Positions 6,917 through 15,353 of a DNA stretch of 23,654 nucleotides are shown in pieces. Position numbers and translations under genes: made by a program. How positions within the stretch are numbered: position 1 is the first letter of the stretch; the number at the start of each line of letters is the position of its first letter. The notes beneath the pieces were generated by a model, which saw only the letters and a program-made list of their open reading frames with translations, was not told where the DNA came from and ran no database searches. Source of the DNA: SZUA-229 sp041589455 (GTDB taxonomy: Bacteria; Pseudomonadota; Gammaproteobacteria; SZUA-229). The DNA lies in NCBI GenBank assembly GCA_041589455.1, contig JBFHVQ010000049.1:1-23654 (forward strand), written 5' to 3'.

Positions 6917-8335
6917 ATGCAAAATAATTCCAGACAAAATCGAAGTTATATCATCCAGTTACTCAGTAGCATGATATTTAATGGTAGAAAACTGACTCCA
7001 AAAAAACGTAAGCAACTATATCTTGCGATAATTCTATTTCTTCTACTGCTACTCTGGTTACCTGCACTGCTTGTGATAACAATCAGCAAACCAACTTATA
7101 CCAGTGAGTGGACTCTGATTTTACCAGGAACCGGCACAGGTCATGCTGTTAGTCTTGAGACCATAGGTCAGGCTTCTGCAACTGTTAGCTCGCCCTATTC
7201 CGGTACATCCCTGGATCCTAAAGTAAATTACAAGGCGATTGCTGAAAGCGAGCCAGTTCTCGCCAGTGCAGCGAAAAAAATTAACATTCCATTTGAACAG
7301 TTCAAAAAACCAAAAATAAAACTGGTTGATCAATCCACACTGATGTATTTCAGTGTAAAGGCTGAGAGCCCGAAACGGGCAAAAGATATGTCATTGGCAC
7401 TGTATCAATCATTACAGGAACAGCTCGACTGGCTCAGGGAAGATGAATCACTGAGCCGCGAAAAAGCAATTCAAGCAATGCTTAGTGGATTTGGCGAAAA
7501 ACTAACAGATGCACAGAAAAATACTCTCGATTACCAAACCGAGTCCAATATTGTTTCTATTGATCAATTTAAAGAGCTTACATTAACAATTGAACGCATG
7601 CGATCACAAAAAGCTAGCCTTAATGCCAAATTGAGCGGGTTACAGAAACAACTGAACAGCCTGGCGGATACGCTTGGTATTGATCCAACTTTAGCTGCAG
7701 ATGCACTGGCATTACAACAGGATCAGGTATTTCAACGTCACTTACAATCTTTTGCTGATAGTAGCTCACAATTGTCAGAATATAAAGCCAAATGGGGTGA
7801 CAACCACCCAAGAGTCATCAACCTGTATGAACAAAACAGGAAATCACGCATTGCATTGCTACAACATAGTAAAAATCTGTTACGAAAAAATCTTTCGGTT
7901 AAACAGTTACTCACACTAAGTATAAATGACAACCGCAGCGGATTGTATCAGGACTTGGTCACTCTCTATACAAAAGTTACAGGTATGGAATCAGAGTATC
8001 AGATGCTAACTCTTGAGATGCAGTCATTACAGAATCGACTCGAAGAAAACACAGACGAAGCGGCAGCACTCGAAGATTTACAACGCAAACAGCAAGTCGC
8101 AACAGCTGTCTTCACCACAGCACTGGCAAAACTGGATATAGGAAAATCTGATGCATTTTCATCATACCCACTTTTACAAATGCTTTCAGAACCAACACTA
8201 CCTGAGTCTGCAGATCACTTAAAAACATTTCTCGCTTTAGGTGGAGCATCTGCAGGCACTCTGTTCACGTTTATTGCACTTGGATTATTATGGATACGCA
8301 AACCATATCTCCGAAAAACACTGATGAAAGAATAA
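6917..8335 (+). CDS. Wzz/GumC-like polysaccharide co-polymerase, no kinase domain
   Basis: 472 aa from the ATG at 6917, 12 nt after the upstream stop. An in-frame TTG at 6905 directly after that stop would add four residues, but the ATG is simpler. TM1 is about residues 35-57 and TM2 about 443-462. Between them is a long periplasmic region rich in predicted coiled coil (about 170-260 and 330-410), including QLSEYKAKWGDNHPRVINL, a common motif of this family. No Walker/BY-kinase domain follows TM2, so length control would not use a fused tyrosine kinase. It should sit in the inner membrane and link the Wzy-type polymerase to the export channel. Confidence in the family is good; its exact subclass is uncertain. 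Confidence 0.87.
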   Translation: MQNNSRQNRSYIIQLLSSMIFNGRKLTPKKRKQLYLAIILFLLLLLWLPALLVITISKPTYTSEWTLILPGTGTGHAVSLETIGQASATVSSPYSGTSLDPKVNYKAIAESEPVLASAAKKINIPFEQFKKPKIKLVDQSTLMYFSVKAESPKRAKDMSLALYQSLQEQLDWLREDESLSREKAIQAMLSGFGEKLTDAQKNTLDYQTESNIVSIDQFKELTLTIERMRSQKASLNAKLSGLQKQLNSLADTLGIDPTLAADALALQQDQVFQRHLQSFADSSSQLSEYKAKWGDNHPRVINLYEQNRKSRIALLQHSKNLLRKNLSVKQLLTLSINDNRSGLYQDLVTLYTKVTGMESEYQMLTLEMQSLQNRLEENTDEAAALEDLQRKQQVATAVFTTALAKLDIGKSDAFSSYPLLQMLSEPTLPESADHLKTFLALGGASAGTLFTFIALGLLWIRKPYLRKTLMKE

Positions 8336-9591
8336 TCTGGGTCGCTATTGTGGGCACCTATGGATTTTATATTTTAGGCGCACTCTATCTCGTTGCACCT
8401 GTTATTGCATGGATACTAATACTGCGACTATTATGGCAGCGCTTTAACCAGCAAACAAATAAAACCATCCCGATTGCGATCTGGGTCTGGATACTGGGTA
8501 TGCTAGTGATGCTATTCAGCCTGATCGTGGGTCATCTTGGTAATGATCTTGGTACAGTAAAATTAATAAAATCAACTATAGGCTGGGCCAAGGGCTGGGC
8601 ACTCCTGGCCATCTTCCCTTTATTAAGCTTGTTAAAGATTCGATATGAACTAGTCATACGTGCCTGTATGCACGTATGCAAACATACACTTATATTACTC
8701 CCAATATTTATAGGTGCATGGCTACTTTCACTGCCACAAACGCTATATGTTTCACCGTTACAAATAATTGGTGGTCCAGGTCCGGAATTCTTTGCATTGA
8801 GTCTATACGAAATTGATCCTGGTCGTGGCATACCGCGCTGGCGATTGTTTACACCCTGGGCACCCGCTTTGGGCATGGTAGCGAATATCTACTTTATTTT
8901 TGCGTTACAGGAAAAGTCCAGCCACTGGCGAAATATGGGTATTCTCGGCAGCTTGGCAATGATCTTTATGTCGCAATCGCGCCTGGCACTGGTAACACTG
9001 GTTATTGTATGGCTATTAAGCACCCTGTTAAGTCGCCTCAATAAACCTTCAACTCATTTTTTGGGTGCTGGCGTGTTTACCCTGGCTGGACTGTTTGGTG
9101 AGATCTTATTAAATACATTCAATCAGTTCTTGGAGGGCTTTCGATCAGCACGTGCAGATTCAACTCGGGTACGTGAAACGCTTGCACGGATTGCCATCAA
9201 TAGATGGCAATCCGATGCTCCTACATGGGGTCATGGTGTTGTTGAACGTGGACCACATCTAGTCGAATACATGCCTATTGGTTCTCATCATAGCTGGTAT
9301 GGCCTGTTATTTGTCAAAGGCCTGGTAGGTTTATTTGCACTGGCAATACCCATGTTTATCAGCTTCGTCGATCTATTAATAAAGTCTTCTTCAAGCTCTA
9401 TCGCCAGATGCGGGCTTGCCATGATTATACTGTTATTTCTCTATACATTCGGTGAAAACCTGGAAATCTTAGCCTATTTATTCTGGCCAGCATTGCTTGT
9501 ACTGGGATATGCACATCAACAATCGGAAGTGACCATGGATGAAGTTAGATCATACGACCAGCCTACATATACTGATAATACGGTAAGGTAA
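8290..9591 (+). CDS. Wzy-like polysaccharide polymerase / O-antigen ligase family protein
   Basis: 433 aa with about ten hydrophobic segments. The Wzy_C region is marked by QSRLALVTLVIVWLLS and the periplasmic loop GHGVVERGPHLVEY ... IGSHHSWYGLLFVKGLVG, where the HHSWYG motif is typical of this family. It should polymerise lipid-linked repeat units at the periplasmic face; a ligase role cannot be excluded by sequence alone. The only upstream ATG is at 8290, giving a 46-nt overlap with the co-polymerase gene. A GTG at 8350 would remove the overlap but shorten the cytoplasmic N-terminus and the first membrane segment. Translational coupling is likely. Confidence 0.85.
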   Translation: MDTQTISPKNTDERIIWVAIVGTYGFYILGALYLVAPVIAWILILRLLWQRFNQQTNKTIPIAIWVWILGMLVMLFSLIVGHLGNDLGTVKLIKSTIGWAKGWALLAIFPLLSLLKIRYELVIRACMHVCKHTLILLPIFIGAWLLSLPQTLYVSPLQIIGGPGPEFFALSLYEIDPGRGIPRWRLFTPWAPALGMVANIYFIFALQEKSSHWRNMGILGSLAMIFMSQSRLALVTLVIVWLLSTLLSRLNKPSTHFLGAGVFTLAGLFGEILLNTFNQFLEGFRSARADSTRVRETLARIAINRWQSDAPTWGHGVVERGPHLVEYMPIGSHHSWYGLLFVKGLVGLFALAIPMFISFVDLLIKSSSSSIARCGLAMIILLFLYTFGENLEILAYLFWPALLVLGYAHQQSEVTMDEVRSYDQPTYTDNTVR

Positions 9592-9596
9592 CAAAT

Positions 9597-10826
9597 ATGA
9601 AAAACTTGCATAGTCTGTTTGTTATACCACGTTACTGGCCAGCCGTTGGTGGTGCTGAATTACATACACGCGAACTGGCACATCGATTGAGTCTGCATCA
9701 CCATGTTGGCGTAGTACATTATGCCAGCACTGAAACCGAGCAACTGGAAATGGCGGCTGCTATGAGTCGCCATCATCATAAGCGTGATGGTGATATGGAT
9801 GTCATTCAGCTTGCGCCTGTTGAAATTTATAGCAATCTACTCAAAAAACTGGCCAGTCATATTCCACTACATCGTTCTGCGAGAAAACTCTATAACACTT
9901 TGTTTGCTCGCTCAATAGCATCGTCATTTGAGAAAGTTGCAAAAAACTATGATCTAATTCACTCTGTATATAATGGCCTGACACCTTTAACAGAGATCGC
10001 ACTTCAAACTGCTAAAAAACAGAATAAACCATTTATCTGGACACCATTGGTAAATACAGAAGAACCTGATGGTACAGCATGGTCAAGCAAAGCGTTCCGT
10101 AAACTTTACCCTCAGGCCGATGCGCTAATTACTATGACATCTTATGAAAAGGATTTTCTTGTTGAAATGGGAGCGCCTAAGAATAAGATTCATGTTTGTC
10201 CCGCTTCAACTTTACTTGAAGACAAAATAGATACCAGCGGTTTCCGTAATCTTACAGGCGTAAATGAAAATCCATTTGTTCTATTTCTCGGCCGCCATGT
10301 AGAAGACAAGGGTTATCGACGTCTTGTTGACGCTGCAGAAAAAATCTGGAAACAACATCCAGACATATATTTTCTTTTTATCGGTCCGGGTGATGAAGCT
10401 GCAGATACGTTTTTTAATAAAATTAATGATAAACGTATTATTCGTATCAAGAAAATATCTAACCATGATAAATGCTCAGCTCTTGCAGCCTGTGAAATGT
10501 TATGTGTACCCTCTATTAAAGAAAGCCTGGGCGTGATTTATCTTGAAGCCTGGCATTATGCAACCCCAGTTATTGCTGCAGATATTCCAGTATTAAGAAC
10601 CATTATCGATCATGATAAGAATGGACTTCTCTGCCAGCCTAACTCCATTTCTATCGCAATGGCGATCGAAGAGTTAATTATAAATCCTGAAAAAAGACAG
10701 GCATTGGGTCAAGCCGGTAAGCAAAAAGTTGACACCCAGTATAGCTGGGATGGCATCGCACAAACCATGTCAGGTATATACAGTGACGTGATTAATCAGC
10801 AACACTTTAAAAAGATATACATGTGA
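9597..10826 (+). CDS. GT4-family (GT-B) glycosyltransferase
   Basis: 409 aa. The N-terminal Rossmann half begins IPRYWPAVGGAELHTRELAHRL, with the acceptor-side glycine-rich GGAE signature. The nucleotide-sugar half carries FLGRHVEDKGYRRLVDA (a GT4 G-R-x-x-x-K-G motif), FLFIGPGDE and the E-x7-E motif ESLGVIYLE around residues 309-317. It is soluble or peripheral and should transfer a sugar to the growing lipid-linked repeat in the cytoplasm; donor and linkage are unknown. The ribosome-binding site GGTAAGG precedes the ATG. It lies 5 nt after the polymerase gene and 6 nt before the flippase gene. Confidence 0.92.
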   Translation: MKNLHSLFVIPRYWPAVGGAELHTRELAHRLSLHHHVGVVHYASTETEQLEMAAAMSRHHHKRDGDMDVIQLAPVEIYSNLLKKLASHIPLHRSARKLYNTLFARSIASSFEKVAKNYDLIHSVYNGLTPLTEIALQTAKKQNKPFIWTPLVNTEEPDGTAWSSKAFRKLYPQADALITMTSYEKDFLVEMGAPKNKIHVCPASTLLEDKIDTSGFRNLTGVNENPFVLFLGRHVEDKGYRRLVDAAEKIWKQHPDIYFLFIGPGDEAADTFFNKINDKRIIRIKKISNHDKCSALAACEMLCVPSIKESLGVIYLEAWHYATPVIAADIPVLRTIIDHDKNGLLCQPNSISIAMAIEELIINPEKRQALGQAGKQKVDTQYSWDGIAQTMSGIYSDVINQQHFKKIYM

Positions 10827-10832
10827 TAAATA

Positions 10833-12137
10833 ATGAATAGTGCAAAGCATATTAAGCAATACCTGACAGCAGTTTTGCATGGTAAAAGCTTTTCAAAAAA
10901 CCTTGGTTATATGGGGTTAGCACAAATTACCAATCGTATTTTTAGACTCATAGCCTCGATAATTGTTGCACGTTTACTGTTCCCTGAAGACTATGGTATA
11001 GCCGCCCTGGCACTTACTGTGAATGAACTTATACACATCTTCATTCGTGGTGCTGTCGTTAATAAACTGGTTCAATGCAATGAAACACGTCTTACAAAAC
11101 TATGTCATAGCGCATACTGGTTAAACTGGTTATTGTGTATTGCACTGCTATTAATACAAGCTGGTCTAGCCACCGTTTTTGCCTGGTGGCATGATTTACC
11201 TGAACTGGGACTGGCAATTGCAGTACTAGGTCTAACTTATCTGGTATTACCGAGCGCTACCATACAGGCAGCACTAACACTAAGAGAAAATCGTCTCTCT
11301 ACAACTGCCAAATCAGAAACTTTACAGACATTAATAGAAAGTGTCCTGACGATTACACTAGCTATATCCGGCGCTGGATTCTGGGCACTTGTTATCCCCA
11401 AGATAATTGCAGCACCTGCCTGGGCAATGGTCTATCGTAAAGCACATGCATGGAAACCTGATAAAGCAGTTTGTACAAAATACTGGCCAGAATTACTTGG
11501 CTTTAGTAAACACATTATTGCTGGTGATGTCATACTGACACTTAGGAATCACCTCGACTACCTTCTAATTGCATGTTTTCTGGATTTAAAATCACTGGGA
11601 CTTTATTTCTTCGCCTATAACGCAGGACTGGGAGTTACTCAGGGTTTTATTAATGCTTATACCACTACACTCTACCCTCATTTGTGTGAGGCTCAATCGA
11701 CACAACTTCGTATACATCGTTATCGACAAGCAATGCTGACGATTGCCTGTGTTGTTATACCAGTAATTTTTCTACAATCGTTTCTTGCACCCTTTTATAT
11801 TCCCATCATCTTTGGAGAGCATTGGTTACAAGCTGGTGCTGTTCCTCTTGTGATAATTATTTGCCTGTCTGCAGTCACTCGTCCATTTGCTGAATCTGCA
11901 TCTCAGTTAATCCGTGCAAACGGTGAACCCAGGATAGATTTAATCTGGCAATGCCTGTTCACTCTCGCACTGGCAATTGGACTTACCATTGGTCTGCAAT
12001 GGGGTCTTTATGGCATTGCTCTTGCGACACTTATTACACACTTGTGTATACAGCCTCTATATGCCTATTTGGCTATGACCTACACAAGATCAAAAACGTT
12101 AAAACCCTGGAGGATTTCATCATGTCATCATATGTAG
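10833..12137 (+). CDS. Wzx-like polysaccharide flippase
   Basis: 434 aa with about 12 hydrophobic segments and the start typical of the oligosaccharide flippase family (MOP superfamily, Polysacc_synt_3 type): NLGYMGLAQITNRIFRLIASIIVARLLFPEDYGIAALA. It should move the undecaprenyl-linked repeat unit across the inner membrane to the polymerase. The gene overlaps the following GT2 gene by 16 nt. Together with the Wzy-, Wzz- and Wza-like proteins this completes a Wzx/Wzy-dependent export route. Confidence 0.9.
   Translation: MNSAKHIKQYLTAVLHGKSFSKNLGYMGLAQITNRIFRLIASIIVARLLFPEDYGIAALALTVNELIHIFIRGAVVNKLVQCNETRLTKLCHSAYWLNWLLCIALLLIQAGLATVFAWWHDLPELGLAIAVLGLTYLVLPSATIQAALTLRENRLSTTAKSETLQTLIESVLTITLAISGAGFWALVIPKIIAAPAWAMVYRKAHAWKPDKAVCTKYWPELLGFSKHIIAGDVILTLRNHLDYLLIACFLDLKSLGLYFFAYNAGLGVTQGFINAYTTTLYPHLCEAQSTQLRIHRYRQAMLTIACVVIPVIFLQSFLAPFYIPIIFGEHWLQAGAVPLVIIICLSAVTRPFAESASQLIRANGEPRIDLIWQCLFTLALAIGLTIGLQWGLYGIALATLITHLCIQPLYAYLAMTYTRSKTLKPWRISSCHHM
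12109..12113 (+). promoter_or_regulatory. Ribosome-binding site fixing the GT2 start
   Basis: GGAGG lies 8 nt before the ATG at 12122. It favours that start over a longer in-frame reading that begins inside the flippase gene. Confidence 0.8.
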
Positions 12138-13171
12138 AAGCCATAAAAGTATCCGTGGTCATGCCAGTTTTCAATGTCGAAAAATATGTTTCTGACTGTA
12201 TTCAGTCCGTTCTGCTACAGAGCTACAAAAATTTAGAGGTAATCATTGTCAATGACTGCTCGACAGATTCCAGTCTTGATATCTGCGAGCGATTTAACGA
12301 CGAACGTATCAAGATCATCAATCATGAAGTTAATCGTGGTCTGGCCGGTGCCCGTAACACTGGCATCGCCAATGCAACGGGACAATACATTGCCTTTATC
12401 GACTCAGACGATATGTGGCACCCAGATAAGATACTGATGCATGTTGAACATTTACAAAACAATCCTGACGTTGGTTTAAGCTTTAGTCGGTCAGAATTTA
12501 TGGAAGCAGACGGACGCCCCACAGGCTACTATCAGATGCCGAAACTTAAAAATATCAGCCCTGCTGAAATATTATGTCGTAATCCTGTTGGTAATGGCTC
12601 AGCACCTGTCATACGTCGCTGCGTACTCATGCTGATCGGCTATGAAGATGATTTTTTTGGCAAAAAGGAAACCTTTTATTTTGATGCACGATTACGCCGT
12701 TCAGAAGACATTGAATGCTGGGTGCGTATTGCCCTGATAACTAACTGGAAGATCGAAGGCCTGCCCCATGCGCTCACATATTATCGCCTTAATGAAGGGG
12801 GGCTCTCCGCTAGCCTGTTCGCACAGTATGAGTCATGGGAATCGGTGATCAAACGCACTCATCACTATGCTCCTGCCTTTATCGATAAATGGAGTAAACG
12901 TGCGCGTGCCTATCAGCTGCGTTATCTGGCGCGCCAGGCTATCCGACTGCGTATGGGAAACCTGGCTGTACATTTCTTTAATCGCGCTATCTCGGCGGAT
13001 ATAAGAATTTTACCGGAAGAGCCTGCTCGCACCCTGGTAACCATGTGCGCTGCCTACCTGATGTTCTTGATGCCTGGTCGACTATATCTGAAGCTGGAAA
13101 ACATTGGCAGTAAACTAGTTTCAACCTTTCACAGGATGCTTATCAATCGCGATATGCAAAGCATAAGCTAA
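12122..13171 (+). CDS. GT2-family (GT-A) glycosyltransferase
   Basis: 349 aa from the ATG at 12122. The catalytic domain is canonical: VSVVMPVFNVEKYV at the start, the VNDCSTDSS nucleotide-binding segment, NRGLAGARNTGI and the metal-binding DSDD motif (FIDSDDMWHPDKI, about residues 90-104). The later R-S-E-D-I-E-C-W segment fits the catalytic-base region of this family. The C-terminal part (about 240-349) is basic with a hydrophobic stretch (TMCAAYLMFLMPGRLYL) that may associate with the membrane. It presumably adds one sugar of the repeat unit. The last codons overlap one copy of a 17-bp direct repeat that resembles the enhancer dyads of this locus. Confidence 0.92.
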   Translation: MSSYVEAIKVSVVMPVFNVEKYVSDCIQSVLLQSYKNLEVIIVNDCSTDSSLDICERFNDERIKIINHEVNRGLAGARNTGIANATGQYIAFIDSDDMWHPDKILMHVEHLQNNPDVGLSFSRSEFMEADGRPTGYYQMPKLKNISPAEILCRNPVGNGSAPVIRRCVLMLIGYEDDFFGKKETFYFDARLRRSEDIECWVRIALITNWKIEGLPHALTYYRLNEGGLSASLFAQYESWESVIKRTHHYAPAFIDKWSKRARAYQLRYLARQAIRLRMGNLAVHFFNRAISADIRILPEEPARTLVTMCAAYLMFLMPGRLYLKLENIGSKLVSTFHRMLINRDMQSIS

Positions 13172-13193
13172 AAAATTCGCAATATGCAAAGCA
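13147..13193. repeat. Pair of 17-bp direct repeats, 30 bp apart
   Basis: TCGCGATATGCAAAGCA (13147-13163) and TCGCAATATGCAAAGCA (13177-13193) differ at one base. The first spans the last codons of the GT2 gene, the second lies after its stop. Each contains the ATGC-AAA-GCA dyad core. Confidence 0.85.
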
Positions 13194-13194
13194 C
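13153..13194. promoter_or_regulatory. Candidate paired enhancer sites upstream of the second operon
   Basis: TATGC-AAA-GCATA (13153-13165, perfect 5+3+5 dyad) and ATGC-AAA-GCAC (13184-13194) have centres 30 bp apart, about three helical turns. They lie about 150 and 120 bp upstream of the predicted sigma-54 start at about 13309. The motif is shared with 3084-3094 and 5108-5132. Confidence 0.6.
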
Positions 13195-13199
13195 ACTGC

Positions 13200-13222
13200 A
13201 CAGGTGCCGATATGGCGCCTGT
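13200..13222 (+). terminator. Terminator-like hairpin after the GT2 gene
   Basis: ACAGGTGCC and GGCGCCTGT form a 9-bp stem with one G-U pair and a 5-nt loop, starting 28 nt after the GT2 stop. The following bases are not a clean T-tract, so termination may be partial. It precedes a new sigma-54 promoter, which fits a transcript boundary. Confidence 0.5.
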
Positions 13223-13282
13223 TGTCATGAGTGAATTACAATTATATCGTTATTTATCAATATGTTAAAAAGCAACAAAGTA

Positions 13283-13298
13283 TGGCACACATAGTGCT
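13283..13298 (+). promoter_or_regulatory. Sigma-54 promoter for the second polysaccharide/matrix operon
   Basis: TGGCACACATAGTGCT keeps TGGCAC and GG-N10-GC (GG 13284-13285, GC 13296-13297); the -12 box is TGC rather than TTGC. The predicted start is about 13309, 28 nt before the ATG at 13337. Confidence 0.8.
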
Positions 13299-13336
13299 AC
13301 CTGTAATATAAAAGCAAACTATTGCAGGTAAACACC

Positions 13337-15334
13337 ATGACAATCTCACTAGCAACGCTAAGGACATTATTCTTCAGAAAACTTGCAGCACAATTGAATC
13401 GATCTAAATGTTTAATCTCCAACAAGTTGAATCAGGATGTAATGAAGTTTCTAGATCCTGTCGCAGCGCTGGTTATAGCCCTTGTCCTGAGCCCACTTAT
13501 AGTCATCCGTGCTATTGCTGGTTTCTGCCGATGTGGACAGGTATTTGATAAAAACAGTGTTACAGGATTATACGGTAAAACATTCAATCGCCTGATGTTC
13601 AGCTGTGATTATCCTGGTAAAGAATTGGCTTGCTTAATCAATATTATCAAAGGTGATTTAGCTTTCGTAGGACCAACCATTAATGAAGTTACAAATGAAA
13701 TTCGCTTGAGTGTTAAACCGGGACTCGTATCCACATACAAGATAAGAAAAAAAGTCTGTATTGCACATGAAGATGAACTTACTGCTGATATGGAATATGT
13801 GTATCACAAAAGTCTGGTTGGAGATATGGCCATAATTTTACGTAATATCGTGAGCTCATTACTGGCTGGATCACGCGAATTACCTTCGCCATATAGCGTT
13901 AACTTTTTCGATATTAATGTATGGAATACCTCCATAGATAACGCAGTTAAGTGGATATTAGTGAACACACAGAATAAGGGTAAAAAGCACCTTGCATTTG
14001 TAAATCCTGACTGCCTGAATATTTCATTTAGAAATAAAGAATATAAGAAGTTATTACAACGTGTTGATCATGTATTACCAGATGGTATTGGTTTGAAAAT
14101 AGGCTGTCGCATGTTAAACGTTGCACTAAAAGAAAATGTTAACGGCACAGACATGTTTCCGATTTTATGCGAAAAATTAGTCAATACCGACCTTAAAATG
14201 TACTTACTGGGTGCCAAACATGGTGTAGCTGAGAAGACGGCTGAAAACATGCGAAAGCGTTATCCAGGGTTAAAAATCTGTGGAACACATCATGGATATT
14301 TTACTTCAGAGAATGACGATAAAGTAATAGATCACATTAATAGCTGTAAGCCCGATATTCTTCTTGTTGCAATGGGTGCGCCAATGCAGGATCTATGGAT
14401 AGACAATAATCTCAAGAAACTAAATGTACATGTTGCTATGGGTGTTGGAGGTCTATTCGATTTCTACTCTGGCATGACAAAACGAGCACCACGGTGGGTA
14501 CGAGAAATGGGTATGGAATGGAGCTGGAGAATTCTACAGGATCCTGCTCGAATGTGGAAACGTTATATCATCGGTAATCCATTATTTCTATATCGTGTAT
14601 GGCGTTATGGTGATAACACCCAACATGGTAGAGATTTTAAGAGTGAGCAGGATAGCGAGATTAAGCCTCCTGAAAATACATCATATATTACAAAATGTAT
14701 TAAAAAAAACCTGTGGATAAAGAGTCAAAAACTTCATAATAAAACAAAGCGCATATTTGATATTGTGGCTTCTGGCTGCCTGCTAATCACACTAACACCA
14801 ATTATGTTACTAACTGCATTAGCAGTAAAAATCGAATCTAGTGGCCCTGTACTGTTTAGCCAGAAACGGATAGGAAGAAATGGTAAAGCATTCACCTTCT
14901 GGAAATTCCGTTCGATGTATATCGATGCGGAAGAGAGAAAACAAGAGTTAATTAACAACAATGATATGCAAGGTGGTGTGTTATTCAAAATGAGAAAAGA
15001 CCCACGTATTACCGCTATAGGACGCTTCATACGTAAGACATCAATAGATGAATTGCCACAACTATGGAATGTACTAACTGGTGATATGTCACTGGTAGGA
15101 CCAAGACCGTGCTTACCATGTGAGGCAGACAAATATAGTGTTACAGATCGATATCGCCTCGAAAGTGCTCCAGGAATTACTTGTATCTGGCAGATATCTG
15201 GTCGCTCTGATATTCCATTCGAAAAACAGGTAGAGATGGATATTGAATATATCAACAATGCATCTCTAGAAAATGACCTGAATATTTTACTTAAAACAGT
15301 ACCTGCCGTTTTCAGCGGTCGGGGCGCATATTAA
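13337..15334 (+). CDS. Three-domain fusion: degenerate sugar transferase, WecG/TagA-type GT26, active sugar transferase
   Basis: 665 aa from the ATG at 13337 (CAGG ribosome-binding site 8 nt upstream); an in-frame TTG at 13322 is less likely. Residues about 35-178 resemble a sugar transferase (membrane helix, KGDLAFVGPT at 105-114, KPGLVSTYKIRKK at 127-139) but lack the FRSM segment, and the catalytic DELPQ is replaced by KELAC. Residues about 185-425 are a WecG/TagA/CpsF domain: VNPDCLNIS, LPDGIG (Asp249), NGTDMFP, GAPMQDLW, GVGGLFDFYSG and KRAPRWVREMGMEW. Residues about 470-665 are a complete WbaP/PssY-type phosphoglycosyltransferase: membrane re-entrant helix, FWKFRSM, Asp571-Glu572 in DELPQLWNVL, GDMSLVGPRP and GITCIWQISGR. 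It should start the repeat unit on undecaprenyl phosphate and add the second sugar. The role of the N-terminal domain is unknown. Confidence 0.9.
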   Translation: MTISLATLRTLFFRKLAAQLNRSKCLISNKLNQDVMKFLDPVAALVIALVLSPLIVIRAIAGFCRCGQVFDKNSVTGLYGKTFNRLMFSCDYPGKELACLINIIKGDLAFVGPTINEVTNEIRLSVKPGLVSTYKIRKKVCIAHEDELTADMEYVYHKSLVGDMAIILRNIVSSLLAGSRELPSPYSVNFFDINVWNTSIDNAVKWILVNTQNKGKKHLAFVNPDCLNISFRNKEYKKLLQRVDHVLPDGIGLKIGCRMLNVALKENVNGTDMFPILCEKLVNTDLKMYLLGAKHGVAEKTAENMRKRYPGLKICGTHHGYFTSENDDKVIDHINSCKPDILLVAMGAPMQDLWIDNNLKKLNVHVAMGVGGLFDFYSGMTKRAPRWVREMGMEWSWRILQDPARMWKRYIIGNPLFLYRVWRYGDNTQHGRDFKSEQDSEIKPPENTSYITKCIKKNLWIKSQKLHNKTKRIFDIVASGCLLITLTPIMLLTALAVKIESSGPVLFSQKRIGRNGKAFTFWKFRSMYIDAEERKQELINNNDMQGGVLFKMRKDPRITAIGRFIRKTSIDELPQLWNVLTGDMSLVGPRPCLPCEADKYSVTDRYRLESAPGITCIWQISGRSDIPFEKQVEMDIEYINNASLENDLNILLKTVPAVFSGRGAY

Positions 15335-15353
15335 TATTCTCTGGAGCAGTTAT

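Noticed and set aside
9204..9220. TGGCA ... TGC match resembling a sigma-54 promoter
   Set aside because: The GG-to-GC gap is 9, not 10, and it lies inside the polymerase gene.
11951..12121. Upstream extension of the GT2 gene to 11951
   Set aside because: GGAGG at 12109-12113 and the normal GT2 N-terminus both point to the ATG at 12122; the extension is a shadow of the flippase gene.
13322..13336. TTG start for the three-domain transferase
   Set aside because: It would lie about 13 nt after the predicted transcript start and would contain the ribosome-binding site of the better ATG at 13337.
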